Assembly: GCA_902798425.1 (NCBI GenBank)
Contig: CADBWR010000045.1
Span: 1,176-35,560, forward strand
Direction: 5' to 3'
DNA length: 34,385 bases
From: an uncultured Bacteroidales bacterium
Lineage (GTDB): Bacteria > Bacteroidota > Bacteroidia > Bacteroidales > Bacteroidaceae
The notes under the pieces were generated by a model, which was not told the origin of the DNA, did no database searches, and saw only the letters and a program-made list of their open reading frames with translations. The position numbers were made by a program, and so were the translations under genes. Positions 1-7,159 of the stretch are shown here, piece by piece (the first letter of the stretch is position 1; every line of letters begins with the position of its first letter).

Positions 1-2
1 GC

Positions 3-113
3 CCCGAGCGCTCTACGGACGCTGCCGGCAACCGCACCAAGCAGTTCCTGCAGGACGTACAGCTGGAAGAGCTGCCTGAGAACAAGGTGGAGAAGAAGGA
101 ATCGGGCGATTAA
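3..113 (+). CDS. C-terminal tail of an unidentified protein (partial)
   Basis: An open frame enters from the left edge of the window and stops at TAA 111-113, giving about 36 residues. The tail is hydrophilic and charged (it contains NRTKQFLQDVQLEEL and ends KKESGD). I do not recognise the family from this fragment. In Bacteroidales genomes, smalltalk genes often follow an HU-family DNA-binding protein, so this could be the end of one, but the fragment itself does not show it. It runs toward htpG, which is on the opposite strand. Confidence 0.5.
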   Translation, partial: PERSTDAAGNRTKQFLQDVQLEELPENKVEKKESGD

Positions 114-127
114 TCGCCAGATTCTAG

Positions 128-155
128 GGGCAGGGAGCAAGGAGCAAGGAGCAAG
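128..155. repeat. Heptamer tandem array, unit gagcaag
   Basis: Three exact copies of gagcaag (135-155) are preceded by a degenerate unit. The array begins 14 bases after the stop codon at 111-113. It is an approximate inverted counterpart of the array at 209-240 (gagcaag against gggcaag on the complementary strand), so the two could pair across about 50 bases. Confidence 0.85.
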
Positions 156-208
156 AGGTCAGTTTATTCCCGGGGATACTAATATAATTGCTGCGCAGAG
201 TCTATTCT

Positions 209-240
209 CTTGCCCCTTGCCCCTTGCCCCTTGCCCCTTG
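209..240. repeat. Heptamer tandem array, unit cttgccc
   Basis: Four exact copies of cttgccc plus a partial fifth. The array lies 25 bases before the start codon of the small ORF at 266. Read on the other strand it resembles the 128-155 array, so the pair forms an imperfect inverted repeat around the intergenic segment. Confidence 0.9.
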
Positions 241-265
241 AAAAATAATGAAATTATTTTGAACT

Positions 266-493
266 ATGAAGAATTCAAGATTTTGGGATGTGCTGTTGAA
301 GGTTATAGTAGCAGCCATCACGGCGGCAGCCACCGCACTGACGACCACGTCATGTATGGGCCACGGTCCGCTGTATGGGCCACGGTCCGCTTTAAAGCCT
401 CCCCCAAAAAAAGAAAGCCCTCCCTTCAGGGAGGGGGCTTTTAAAGAGCGCGGAGAAGGAGGGGCGAATAAAAAACCCTCATCCTATATATAA
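266..493 (+). CDS. Smalltalk-like mini-protein with a read-through C-terminal extension
   Basis: The first about 36 residues match the smalltalk family as I know it (tiny Bacteroidetes proteins): a charged start, a Trp, one hydrophobic alanine-rich helix (WDVLLKVIVAAITAAATAL) and a TTTSC motif. The family is normally about 30-36 residues. Here an exact 19-bp tandem duplication (353-371, 372-390) shifts the frame. With a single copy the frame would read GHGPL and stop at a TAA; with two copies it runs to TAA 491-493, giving 75 residues. The added tail is proline- and lysine-rich and is encoded across two terminator-like hairpins, so it is probably not selected protein. The function of the family is not known to me; the helix suggests membrane association. 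The family call rests on memory of its pattern. Confidence 0.6.
   Translation: MKNSRFWDVLLKVIVAAITAAATALTTTSCMGHGPLYGPRSALKPPPKKESPPFREGAFKERGEGGANKKPSSYI
353..390. repeat. Exact 19-bp tandem duplication
   Basis: The sequence tgtatgggccacggtccgc occurs twice head to tail (353-371 and 372-390). Nineteen is not a multiple of three, so the second copy changes the reading frame of the small ORF at 266 and removes its natural stop codon. Confidence 0.97.
413..442 (+). terminator. Hairpin terminator after the smalltalk gene
   Basis: A GC-rich inverted repeat (arms about 414-425 and 429-441, pairing aaagccctccc with ggagggggcttt, small bulge) is followed by TTTT. It lies just after the position where the unduplicated small ORF would stop, as expected of its native terminator. 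Confidence 0.7.
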
Positions 494-512
494 AAAGGAT
501 GGGGGCTTTTTC
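471..512 (-). terminator. Bidirectional hairpin terminator, mainly for htpG
   Basis: Arms ccctcatcct (475-484) and aggatggggg (496-505) are flanked by A-runs on the left and T-runs on the right, so the structure works on both strands. It lies 35 bases past the htpG stop on the minus strand and ends transcription of converging genes. Confidence 0.75.
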
Positions 513-546
513 GTGGGTTTTAAAATGTTGTTGCGTTGTTGCGGTC

Positions 547-2607
547 TTACTTAATCAGGTCGACGGAACGCTTGAGGAAGCGGTCGAGGGCTTCACCCTT
601 CAGCATGCCGTTCTGCAGTAGTGCCAGGTCGATGAGCTGATGGACGATGTCGTTCTTAGCAGCATAACTGCTAAGCACGGCCTGCTTCTTGTCCTTCTGC
701 TCCTGTATGGCCTTCTCGCACTCAGCCTTCATGTCCTTGTCGTCCTGCGTCAGTTCGTCGTACTTCTTACCAGACTGCTGCTGGTTGATGGCAGCCAGAC
801 GAGCCTCCTGGCCCTTCAGTTCGGCAGCGATGGGCTTCAGAGCCTCGGTGGTGGCAGCGGTGCTGTCGTCGAGTACCTTCTTGACCAGCGGGTGGTCGCT
901 GTTGAGTACGAGGTTGAAGGAGTCGGGCATCTGACCGTAGAAGTTCATGCCAGCCTGGAAGCGGCTCATCTCCTTCATACGGCGCATCCACTCGTTCTGC
1001 GTGATGACAACAGGACGAGCCTCGGCACCCAGGGCGTCAACCTGCACCATGAACTCCGTATGGTCAATCTTTGGCAGTTGGGTGCGGAAGACGGCTGACA
1101 AATTGTCACTCTGCTCCTCGCTGAGCTCGCTCTTCTTGGCATCCTCCTTGACGATGAGGCGGTCGATGATGTCGGCATCTACGCGTGTGAAGCGGCTCTT
1201 CTCGAACTTCTGCTCCAGGGTCTGAATGGTGGGAACGTCCAGCTGTCCGTCGAGCAGCAGCACGTTGTAGCCCTTGTCCTGAGCGGCCTTGATGTAAGAG
1301 TACTGCTCGTCCTTGTCAGTGGCATAGAGGTAGACGAGGTTGTCGTCCTTGTCCTTCTGGTTGGCCTCGATGAGCGTCTTGTACTCGTCGAAGGTGAAGT
1401 ACTTGCCCTCGGTGTCCTTGAAGAGTGCAAACTCCTTGGCACGGTCGTAGAAGCCCTCCTCAGAGAGGATGCCGTAGTTGATGAAGAGTTTCAGGTCGTC
1501 CCACTTCTCCTCATACTCCTTGCGGTTCTCGCTGAAGATAGCCTTCAGGCGGTCGGCCACCTTCTTGGTGATATAGGTAGAAATCTTCTTGACCTCGCGA
1601 TCGCTCTGCAGATAGCTGCGGCTGACGTTCAGAGGAATATCGGGAGAGTCGATGACACCATGCAGCAGGGTGAGGAACTCAGGGACGATGCCCTCCACCT
1701 GGTCGGTGACGAAGACCTGGTTGCAGTAGAGCTGAATCTTGTTCTTCTGCAGTTCGATGTTTGACTTGATTTTGGGGAAATAGAGAATACCCGTGAGGTT
1801 GAAGGGGTAGTCGACGTTCAGGTGAATCCAGAACAGCGGCTCGTCGCTCATGGGGTAGAGGGTGCGGTAGAACGACTTGTAGTCCTCGTCCTTCAGTGTC
1901 GAGGGCGTCTTGGTCCACAGCGGCTCTACGTTGTTGATGACGTTGTCCTCCTGGGTGTCGACCATCTTCTTCTCGTCGCTGGACCACTCCTGCTTCTTGC
2001 CGAAGGCTACAGGCACGGCCATGAACTTGCAGTACTTGGTGAGCAGCTGCTGAATCTTTTCCTTCTCCAGGAACTCCTTGCAGTCGTCGTCGACATAGAG
2101 GATGATGTCAGAACCGTGGTCGGCACGCTCTGCATCGTCAATCTCGTAGGCTGGCGAGCCGTCGCAGCTCCACTTGACAGCCTTGGAACCCTCCTTCCAC
2201 GACTTGGTGATGATTTCTACCTTCTTGCTGACCATGAAGCTGGAGTAGAAGCCCAGTCCGAAGTGGCCGATGATGCTGTTGGCATTGTCCTTGTACTTCT
2301 CCAGGAAGTCGGTGACACCCGAGAAGGCTATCTGATTGATGTACTTGTCAATCTCCTCCTCGGTCATGCCGATGCCGTGGTCGCTGATGGTGATGGTGCC
2401 CTTGTCGCTGTCCAGGCTGACACGTACGGTGAGGTCGCCCAGCTCAGCCTTGTACTCGCCCTGCTGGGCCAGCGTCTTCAGCTTCTGTGTGGCATCGACG
2501 GCATTGCTGACCATCTCGCGCAGGAAGATTTCGTGATCACTGTAGAGAAACTTTTTGATGACGGGGAAGATGTTCTCAGTGGTAACCCCGATATTACCTT
2601 TTTGCAT
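547..2607 (-). CDS. htpG: Molecular chaperone HtpG (Hsp90 family)
   Basis: ATP-dependent Hsp90-type chaperone of the cytosol, 686 residues, the usual length for Bacteroidetes. The N-terminal GHKL ATPase domain shows the ATP-site motif EMVSNAVDA (E31, N35) and DHGIGM (about 76-81), followed by a glycine-rich lid (IIGHFGLGFYSSFM). The middle domain carries the conserved segment around LNVSRSYLQ, and the C-terminal domain is the dimerisation part. The frame stays open upstream for 48 more codons, but that extension is low-complexity (Ser/Phe/Tyr) and lies in the divergent intergenic region. The start chosen is ATG at 2605-2607, giving MQKGNIGV, the family N-terminus. The gene is divergent from the phosphatase at 2730, and its 3' end faces the smalltalk locus. 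No promoter on this strand is convincing. Confidence 0.97.
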   Translation of the reverse strand: MQKGNIGVTTENIFPVIKKFLYSDHEIFLREMVSNAVDATQKLKTLAQQGEYKAELGDLTVRVSLDSDKGTITISDHGIGMTEEEIDKYINQIAFSGVTDFLEKYKDNANSIIGHFGLGFYSSFMVSKKVEIITKSWKEGSKAVKWSCDGSPAYEIDDAERADHGSDIILYVDDDCKEFLEKEKIQQLLTKYCKFMAVPVAFGKKQEWSSDEKKMVDTQEDNVINNVEPLWTKTPSTLKDEDYKSFYRTLYPMSDEPLFWIHLNVDYPFNLTGILYFPKIKSNIELQKNKIQLYCNQVFVTDQVEGIVPEFLTLLHGVIDSPDIPLNVSRSYLQSDREVKKISTYITKKVADRLKAIFSENRKEYEEKWDDLKLFINYGILSEEGFYDRAKEFALFKDTEGKYFTFDEYKTLIEANQKDKDDNLVYLYATDKDEQYSYIKAAQDKGYNVLLLDGQLDVPTIQTLEQKFEKSRFTRVDADIIDRLIVKEDAKKSELSEEQSDNLSAVFRTQLPKIDHTEFMVQVDALGAEARPVVITQNEWMRRMKEMSRFQAGMNFYGQMPDSFNLVLNSDHPLVKKVLDDSTAATTEALKPIAAELKGQEARLAAINQQQSGKKYDELTQDDKDMKAECEKAIQEQKDKKQAVLSSYAAKNDIVHQLIDLALLQNGMLKGEALDRFLKRSVDLIK

Positions 2608-2680
2608 ATATTTTGTTGTTAAATTGTTGTTCGTTGCCGAGATATTTGCAAATTGTGTGCCAATATTCAGAAATAATTCG

Positions 2681-2688
2681 TAATTTTG
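2681..2688 (+). promoter_or_regulatory. Candidate -7 box for the phosphatase gene
   Basis: taattttg fits the Bacteroidetes sigma-ABfr -7 consensus TAnnTTTG and lies 41 bases before the ATG at 2730. No TTTG sits at the expected distance upstream, so this is the weaker half of a promoter call. Confidence 0.45.
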
Positions 2689-2729
2689 CAAACGTGAAGA
2701 GATATAGTAATAACTAAAACTGAACGAAA

Positions 2730-4136
2730 ATGAAAAAGATGAAGAAATCATTGGTTGTGAGCCTGACCGCTATGCTCACACTCTGCGGCACTACCGCACA
2801 GGGACAGACGCCACGCTCGGAAAATTTCCATGGCAAGTATGAACTGAAAGAAGTGGTCGTTATGAGTCGACATAACATCCGCTCGCCGCTGTCGTCAGGA
2901 GGTGCCGACTACAAACGAGTGACGCCGCACAACTGGTTTGAATGGACATCGGCCAGCAGTGAACTGTCGTTGCGCGGCGGCGTGCTGGAAACGGAGATGG
3001 GACAGTTTTTCCGCAAATGGGTGGTCAGCGAAGGTCTGCTGCCCGAAAACTATCGTCCTGAGGGCGACGAGGTGCTGTTCTATGCCAATTCGCGCCAGCG
3101 CACCTTTGCTACGGCAAAGTATTTCTCTGCAGGATTCCTGCCCTTTGCCAATGTGGAGATTACCCATAAGCTGCAGGAAGACAAGATGGACCCCGTCTTT
3201 ACGCCCCAGTTTACGAAGATGAACGATAGCTACCGCCAGAAGGTGCTGGACGAGATAATGGCGATGAACGGTGGTCCGCAGGCATGGATGGCTGCCCAGC
3301 AGTCTACGTTGACACTGATGGAACAGGTGATTGACATGGCGAACTCGCCAGCAGCGAAGAACGACACCTTGCATTTCTGGTTTGACGATACCCAATTCAT
3401 CCTGGAGAAGGGCAACGAGCCCAAGATGTCGGGAGGATATACGCTGGCCAACAGCGTGGCAGACGCCCTGGTGCTGCAGTGCTACGAGACGGAGGACTTT
3501 GCCGCCTTCGGCCATGCACTGACGAGAGAGCAGTGGCGCGCCATCTGTGCTGTGAAGGAGGTCTACGACAGACTGCTCTTCACCACCCATGCTGCTGCCG
3601 TCAATCTGTCATACCCGCTGGTGAGCCGCATTCGCCAGGAGCTGAGCAACAGCGACAGGAAGTTTATGTTCCTTTGCGGCCACGACTCTAACCTGGCCAG
3701 CATCGGTGCTGCCCTGGGTTTCCAGTTTCCAGAGACGGAGAATGCCCTGGAGCTGCATACACCCATCGGCTCGAAGCTGGTATTTGAGAAGTGGAGCGAC
3801 GGCACAGACGACTATGTCGCCATCAATATGGTCTATCAGACTGTCACGCAGTTGCAGGGACGTTCCTTGCTCTCGCTCGCAGTACCTCCTATGGTGATGC
3901 CCGTCAAGGTGCAGGGACTGACGGCCAACAGCGACGGACTCTACCGTCTGGCCGACATCGACACACGCATGGCCGGCGCGATGGCAGAGTATGAGGCCAT
4001 CGAGGACGTGCCAGCATCCGTGCGCACTGTTGAGGCAGCGCAGAACCCTGCCGCCATCTATAACCTGCAGGGACAGCAGCTGGAGGGTTTCCAGCGTGGG
4101 GTGCATATCGTCGGTGGAAAAAAGATAGTGCAATAA
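2730..4136 (+). CDS. Secreted histidine-type acid phosphatase, Agp-like (probable sugar-phosphatase)
   Basis: 468 residues with an N-terminal signal peptide (about 1-25, ending in a TAQG-like site). The histidine phosphatase signature is RHNIRSP at 47-53 (phospho-accepting H48), with the second catalytic motif GHDSN at 317-321 (H318, D319). The Asn after His and the following segment (NWFEW, then LRGGVLETEMGQFFRKW) match E. coli glucose-1-phosphatase Agp better than phytase AppA, which has RHG. A glucose-1-phosphate or inositol-phosphate substrate is therefore inferred, not shown. The last about 27 residues (IYNLQGQQL, then QRGVHIVGGKKIV) form a short tail resembling those often seen at the C-termini of secreted Prevotella proteins, and may be an export or sorting tail. 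Likely periplasmic or cell-surface. It is divergent from htpG; map follows 53 bases later from its own promoter. Confidence 0.85.
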   Translation: MKKMKKSLVVSLTAMLTLCGTTAQGQTPRSENFHGKYELKEVVVMSRHNIRSPLSSGGADYKRVTPHNWFEWTSASSELSLRGGVLETEMGQFFRKWVVSEGLLPENYRPEGDEVLFYANSRQRTFATAKYFSAGFLPFANVEITHKLQEDKMDPVFTPQFTKMNDSYRQKVLDEIMAMNGGPQAWMAAQQSTLTLMEQVIDMANSPAAKNDTLHFWFDDTQFILEKGNEPKMSGGYTLANSVADALVLQCYETEDFAAFGHALTREQWRAICAVKEVYDRLLFTTHAAAVNLSYPLVSRIRQELSNSDRKFMFLCGHDSNLASIGAALGFQFPETENALELHTPIGSKLVFEKWSDGTDDYVAINMVYQTVTQLQGRSLLSLAVPPMVMPVKVQGLTANSDGLYRLADIDTRMAGAMAEYEAIEDVPASVRTVEAAQNPAAIYNLQGQQLEGFQRGVHIVGGKKIVQ

Positions 4137-4137
4137 A

Positions 4138-4169
4138 TTTGGTGTTTTGCCCAAATCTTTGTACTTTTG
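4138..4169 (+). promoter_or_regulatory. Promoter of map-tsaD
   Basis: -33 box TTTG (4138-4141), gap of 20, -7 box TACTTTTG (4162-4169): a full match to the Bacteroidetes consensus. The -33 box touches the stop region of the phosphatase gene. Transcription should start near 4176, giving a 5' leader of about 14 bases. Confidence 0.8.
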
Positions 4170-4189
4170 CAGTGCAAAATAAAAAAACT

Positions 4190-5065
4190 ATGGTAAAAAG
4201 AAGATGGCATTGCAAGCCAGGCGAACAGCCTACAGAGCTTGACAAACGCATCATGTACATGGAAAACAAGGGGTGGGAGGTGCCTACGCGCGACCTCATC
4301 AAAACCCCAGAACAGATAGAGGGCATACGACGCGCAGCGGTAGTCAACAACGGCGTACTGGACGAGGTAGGCCGACAGATTCATGCTGGTATGTCGACGC
4401 TGGAGATAGACCAGATCTGTCGCGACTACTGTGAGAAGCACGGAGCCATACCCGCCTGTCTGAACTACGACGTGGAGGACGGCGAGACGCCGCCATTCCC
4501 CATGAGTGTCTGCACCAGCATCAACGAGGTGGTGTGTCACGGCATTCCCAAGGCCGAGGACATCCTGGAAGAGGGCGACATCATCAATGTCGACTTTACC
4601 ACCATTCTGGACGGCTACTATGCCGACGCCTCGCGTATGTATATAATAGGTAAGACCACTCCTGAGAAGGAACAGCTGGTGCGCGTGGCCAAAGAGTGTC
4701 TGGAGATAGGTATGGAGGCTGCCAAACCCTGGCACGGCGTCAACGAGATAGGCAGGGCCATCCAGAAGCATGCCGACAAGTACCACTATGGCGTGGTGCG
4801 CGACCTGTGCGGCCATGGGGTAGGGAACGACTTCCACGAAGAACCTGACGTGGCCCACTTCAAGCAGCGCGGAGAAGGTATGCTGCTGGTGCCTGGCATG
4901 GTGTTCACCATCGAGCCGATGATTAATATGGGAACATGGAAGGTGTTCATTGACTCGGAAGACCCATACGGGTGGGAGGTTATCACCGACGACGAACTGC
5001 CCAGCGCACAGTGGGAACACACGCTGCTGATGACAGAACACGGCGTAGAAATTATTGCACGATGA
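4190..5065 (+). CDS. map: Type I methionine aminopeptidase
   Basis: Removes the initiator Met from new proteins in the cytosol. 291 residues: an N-terminal extension of about 40 residues (with WHCKPG), as in other Bacteroidetes enzymes, and then the pita-bread catalytic domain. All five metal ligands are visible: D135 (NVDF), D146 (YADAS), H209 (GHGVG), E242 (IEPM) and E276 (QWEH); H117 (VCHG) is the conserved substrate-site His. The frame extends upstream to a TTG at 4139, but that region is the promoter, so the ATG at 4190 is the start. The stop codon overlaps the tsaD start (ATGA at 5062-5065), which implies translational coupling. Confidence 0.96.
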   Translation: MVKRRWHCKPGEQPTELDKRIMYMENKGWEVPTRDLIKTPEQIEGIRRAAVVNNGVLDEVGRQIHAGMSTLEIDQICRDYCEKHGAIPACLNYDVEDGETPPFPMSVCTSINEVVCHGIPKAEDILEEGDIINVDFTTILDGYYADASRMYIIGKTTPEKEQLVRVAKECLEIGMEAAKPWHGVNEIGRAIQKHADKYHYGVVRDLCGHGVGNDFHEEPDVAHFKQRGEGMLLVPGMVFTIEPMINMGTWKVFIDSEDPYGWEVITDDELPSAQWEHTLLMTEHGVEIIAR

Positions 5066-6087
5066 ACGATATTTATATTTTAGGAATTGAGTCGAGTTGC
5101 GACGATACGTCGGCAGCGGTGCTGAAAGATGGTGTGCTGCTGTCGAACGTGACAGCTTCGCAGGCCGTGCACGAGTCGTACGGCGGTGTGGTGCCTGAGC
5201 TGGCATCGAGAGCACACCAGCAGAACGTGGTGCCCGTAGTGCATGAGGCCATCAAGCGTGCAGGCATCCAGAAGGAACAGCTGAGTGCGGTAGCCTTCAC
5301 ACGAGGACCTGGTCTGATGGGTTCGCTGCTGGTAGGCGTCAACTTCGCCAAAGGATTTGCCCGTTCACTGGGTATTCCCCTCGTTGACGTCAACCACCTG
5401 CAAGGGCACGTGATGGCTCACTTCATATCCTCTCCAGAGGGAGGAGAGCAACACCCGCCATACCCATTCCTCTGTCTGCTGGTCAGCGGCGGTAACTCAC
5501 AGATTGTCAAGGTGAATGCCTACAACGATATGGAAGTGCTGGGACAGACCATTGACGACGCTGCTGGCGAAGCCATCGACAAGTGTTCGAAGGTGATGGG
5601 ACTGGGCTATCCTGGTGGTCCTATCATCGACCGTCTGGCCCGTCAGGGTAATCCGAAAGCATACCAGTTTGCCGAGCCCCACATCCCTGGACTGGACTAC
5701 AGCTTCTCTGGACTGAAAACATCGTTCCTCTATAACATGCGCAAATGGGTGGAGGAAGACCCCGACTTCATCGAGCACCACAAGGAGGACATCGCTGCCT
5801 CGCTGGAGTGGACCATCGTTGACATTCTGATGAAGAAACTGAAACTGGCTGTCAAACAGACAGGTATCAAACATGTAGCTGTCGCTGGCGGCGTGAGTGC
5901 CAACAACGGCCTGCGCAACGCCTTCCACGACCATGCCAAGCGCTACGGTTGGACGGTGTATATCCCCAAATTCAGCTATACCACCGACAATGCGGCCATG
6001 ATAGGCATCGTGGGCTACTACAAGTTCCTGGACAAGGAGTTCTGTGACATCAATGCCCCCGCATTCTCGAAAGTAACGTTTAAATGA
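5062..6087 (+). CDS. tsaD: tRNA N6-adenosine threonylcarbamoyltransferase TsaD
   Basis: Catalytic subunit that transfers threonylcarbamoyl from threonylcarbamoyl-AMP to A37 of ANN-decoding tRNAs, acting with TsaB and TsaE. 341 residues, family-typical. Seen: N-terminal ASKHA nucleotide-binding start (LGIESSCDDTSAAV), the metal-binding pair H112/H116 in NHLQGHVMAH, RGPGLMGSLLVG at about 81-92, and the phosphate loop GGVSANNGLR near the C-terminus. The start ATG at 5062 overlaps the map stop by four bases, so the two are co-translated. A heptamer array (6090-6124) follows the stop almost immediately. Confidence 0.97.
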   Translation: MNDIYILGIESSCDDTSAAVLKDGVLLSNVTASQAVHESYGGVVPELASRAHQQNVVPVVHEAIKRAGIQKEQLSAVAFTRGPGLMGSLLVGVNFAKGFARSLGIPLVDVNHLQGHVMAHFISSPEGGEQHPPYPFLCLLVSGGNSQIVKVNAYNDMEVLGQTIDDAAGEAIDKCSKVMGLGYPGGPIIDRLARQGNPKAYQFAEPHIPGLDYSFSGLKTSFLYNMRKWVEEDPDFIEHHKEDIAASLEWTIVDILMKKLKLAVKQTGIKHVAVAGGVSANNGLRNAFHDHAKRYGWTVYIPKFSYTTDNAAMIGIVGYYKFLDKEFCDINAPAFSKVTFK

Positions 6088-6089
6088 TT

Positions 6090-6124
6090 GGTCATTGATC
6101 ATTATGCATTAAGAATTAAGCATT
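6090..6124. repeat. Heptamer tandem array between tsaD and pncC
   Basis: Five consecutive 7-base units, all ending in ATT (first ggtcatt, last aagcatt), starting two bases after the tsaD stop and ending six bases before the pncC ATG at 6131. The embedded TGA/TAA triplets fall in all three frames. Confidence 0.85.
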
Positions 6125-6130
6125 AAAAAT

Positions 6131-6640
6131 ATGGATTTTGAAAGCAAGATTATCAGCAGGGAGATTAGTCAACTGCTGTGGGAGATGGAGAAAACGGTAG
6201 GTACGGCAGAGAGCTGTACAGGTGGTCGCATAGCAGAGGCTATCATTGCCGTTCCAGGTGCATCGAAATACTTTAAGGGCGGTATCATCTCGTATGTCGA
6301 CGAAATCAAAGCATCGCTGCTGGGCGTAGACCCGCAGGTGCTGGCAGAGAAGACTGCCGTCTGTGAAGACGTGGCCAAGCAGATGGTGGTAGGAGCCTGC
6401 AAGGCACTGAATACCGACTATGCGCTGGCATCCACCGGATATGCTGGTCCTACAGGCGGTCCGAAGGATATCCCCATCGGCACCATTTGGCTGGCCTGCG
6501 GCAATATGGACAAGCAGGTGACAATGATGATTCAGGAGGACCACGGACGAGACATCAATCTGGCTATTGCTACCAATAAAGTGATGCAATTGTTCCTCGA
6601 TTTCCTAAAAAGTGAGGACAAAACAGAGGTAGAAGGTTAA
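6131..6640 (+). CDS. pncC: CinA C-terminal family / nicotinamide-nucleotide amidohydrolase (PncC)
   Basis: Deamidates nicotinamide mononucleotide to nicotinate mononucleotide, a pyridine-nucleotide salvage step. 169 residues, the stand-alone C-terminal domain of CinA without the N-terminal MoaB-like domain. Seen: the family motif TAESCTGGRIAE with the predicted catalytic Ser28, GGIISYVDEIKASLLGV, and the glycine-rich STGYAGPTGG at about 101-110. It follows tsaD through a heptamer array and is probably in the map transcript. Calling it PncC rather than only CinA-C rests on family knowledge; activity differs among members. Confidence 0.88.
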   Translation: MDFESKIISREISQLLWEMEKTVGTAESCTGGRIAEAIIAVPGASKYFKGGIISYVDEIKASLLGVDPQVLAEKTAVCEDVAKQMVVGACKALNTDYALASTGYAGPTGGPKDIPIGTIWLACGNMDKQVTMMIQEDHGRDINLAIATNKVMQLFLDFLKSEDKTEVEG

Positions 6641-6653
6641 AAAATATTAATTA

Positions 6654-6695
6654 GGATTTAATTCTTAATTCTTAATTCTTAATTCTTAATTAAAA
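6654..6695. repeat. Heptamer tandem array, unit attctta
   Basis: Four exact copies of attctta (6661-6688) flanked by variant units on both sides. The array sits after the pncC stop and ends five bases before the rpmB -7 box, so it occupies the place of the -33 element. TAA triplets fall in all three frames. Confidence 0.92.
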
Positions 6696-6699
6696 GTAG

Positions 6700-6707
6700 T
6701 ACCTTTG
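6700..6707 (+). promoter_or_regulatory. -7 box of the rpmB-rpmG promoter
   Basis: TACCTTTG matches TAnnTTTG exactly. The expected -33 position (about 6676-6680) falls inside the A/T-rich heptamer array and reads ttctt instead of TTTG. Leader of about 45 bases to the rpmB ATG. Confidence 0.7.
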
Positions 6708-6758
6708 CACCCTGTTTGGAGTAAGTTATATTTAAGTAACAAGAAAAAATAGATAGAA

Positions 6759-6962
6759 ATGTCTAAGATTTGTCAGATTACGGGAAAGAAGGCACAGATT
6801 GGAAATAATGTGTCTCACTCAAAGCATCGCACAAAGCGCAGCTTTGATGTAAACCTGTTCAGCAAGAAGTTCTACTATGTAGAGGAGGCTTGCTGGATTC
6901 AGTTGAAGGCTGTTGCTAAAGGTTTTGTAGACTGGAAGGACATTAAAGTAATAGGAGACTAA
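6759..6962 (+). CDS. rpmB: Large-subunit ribosomal protein bL28, internally shortened
   Basis: The N-terminus ([21 protein letters not shown], then [22 protein letters not shown]) and the C-terminus ([17 protein letters not shown]) are clearly bL28 of Bacteroidetes. The protein is only 67 residues, while family members in this phylum are about 86. Between CWIQL and AVAKG about 20 residues are missing (the conserved stretch containing GLR.INKKGLDAAL), and the frame is kept. Ancestral copies have a similar AKG element on both sides of the gap, so deletion between short direct repeats is plausible. rpmG follows four bases after the stop. Either this is a real reduced L28, or the assembly lost 60 bases, or another intact copy exists elsewhere. 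Confidence 0.9.
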   Translation: MSKICQITGKKAQIGNNVSHSKHRTKRSFDVNLFSKKFYYVEEACWIQLKAVAKGFVDWKDIKVIGD

Positions 6963-6966
6963 TATC

Positions 6967-7158
6967 ATGGCAGGTAAGAAAGCTAAGGGTAACCGTGTAC
7001 AGGTAATTCTGGAGTGCACCGAGATGAAGGAGAGTGGACTGCCCGGAACAAGCCGCTACATCACGACCAAGAATCGTAAGAATACCCCTGAGAGAATGGA
7101 ACTCAAGAAGTATAACCCCATCCTGAAGCGCATGACTGTGCACAAGGAGATTAAATAA
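6967..7158 (+). CDS. rpmG: Large-subunit ribosomal protein bL33
   Basis: 63 residues, full length for the phylum, with the L33 core ([40 protein letters not shown]). It lacks the Cys pairs of zinc-binding L33 forms (one Cys only), as usual in Bacteroidetes. It lies directly between rpmB and the remnant of a DUF4295 gene, the conserved order in this phylum. Confidence 0.96.
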   Translation: MAGKKAKGNRVQVILECTEMKESGLPGTSRYITTKNRKNTPERMELKKYNPILKRMTVHKEIK

Positions 7159-7159
7159 T

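Noticed and set aside
128-240. Inverted gagcaag/cttgccc arrays considered as ends of an insertion sequence
   Set aside because: The 53 bases between them cannot encode a transposase, no target duplication is visible, and other junctions carry similar arrays with different units.
2608-2692. Search for an htpG promoter on the minus strand
   Set aside because: A TTTG at 2692-2689 has no good TAnnTTTG at the right distance; the best candidates mismatch, so no promoter is called.
547-2751. Longer htpG frame starting at 2751 with a Ser/Phe-rich N-terminus
   Set aside because: The extra 48 residues are low complexity and overlap the divergent promoter region; the family N-terminus begins at the internal ATG at 2607.
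4058-5215. Long minus-strand open frame of 385 codons opposite map
   Set aside because: It is antisense to a well-supported gene and shows no recognisable protein features.
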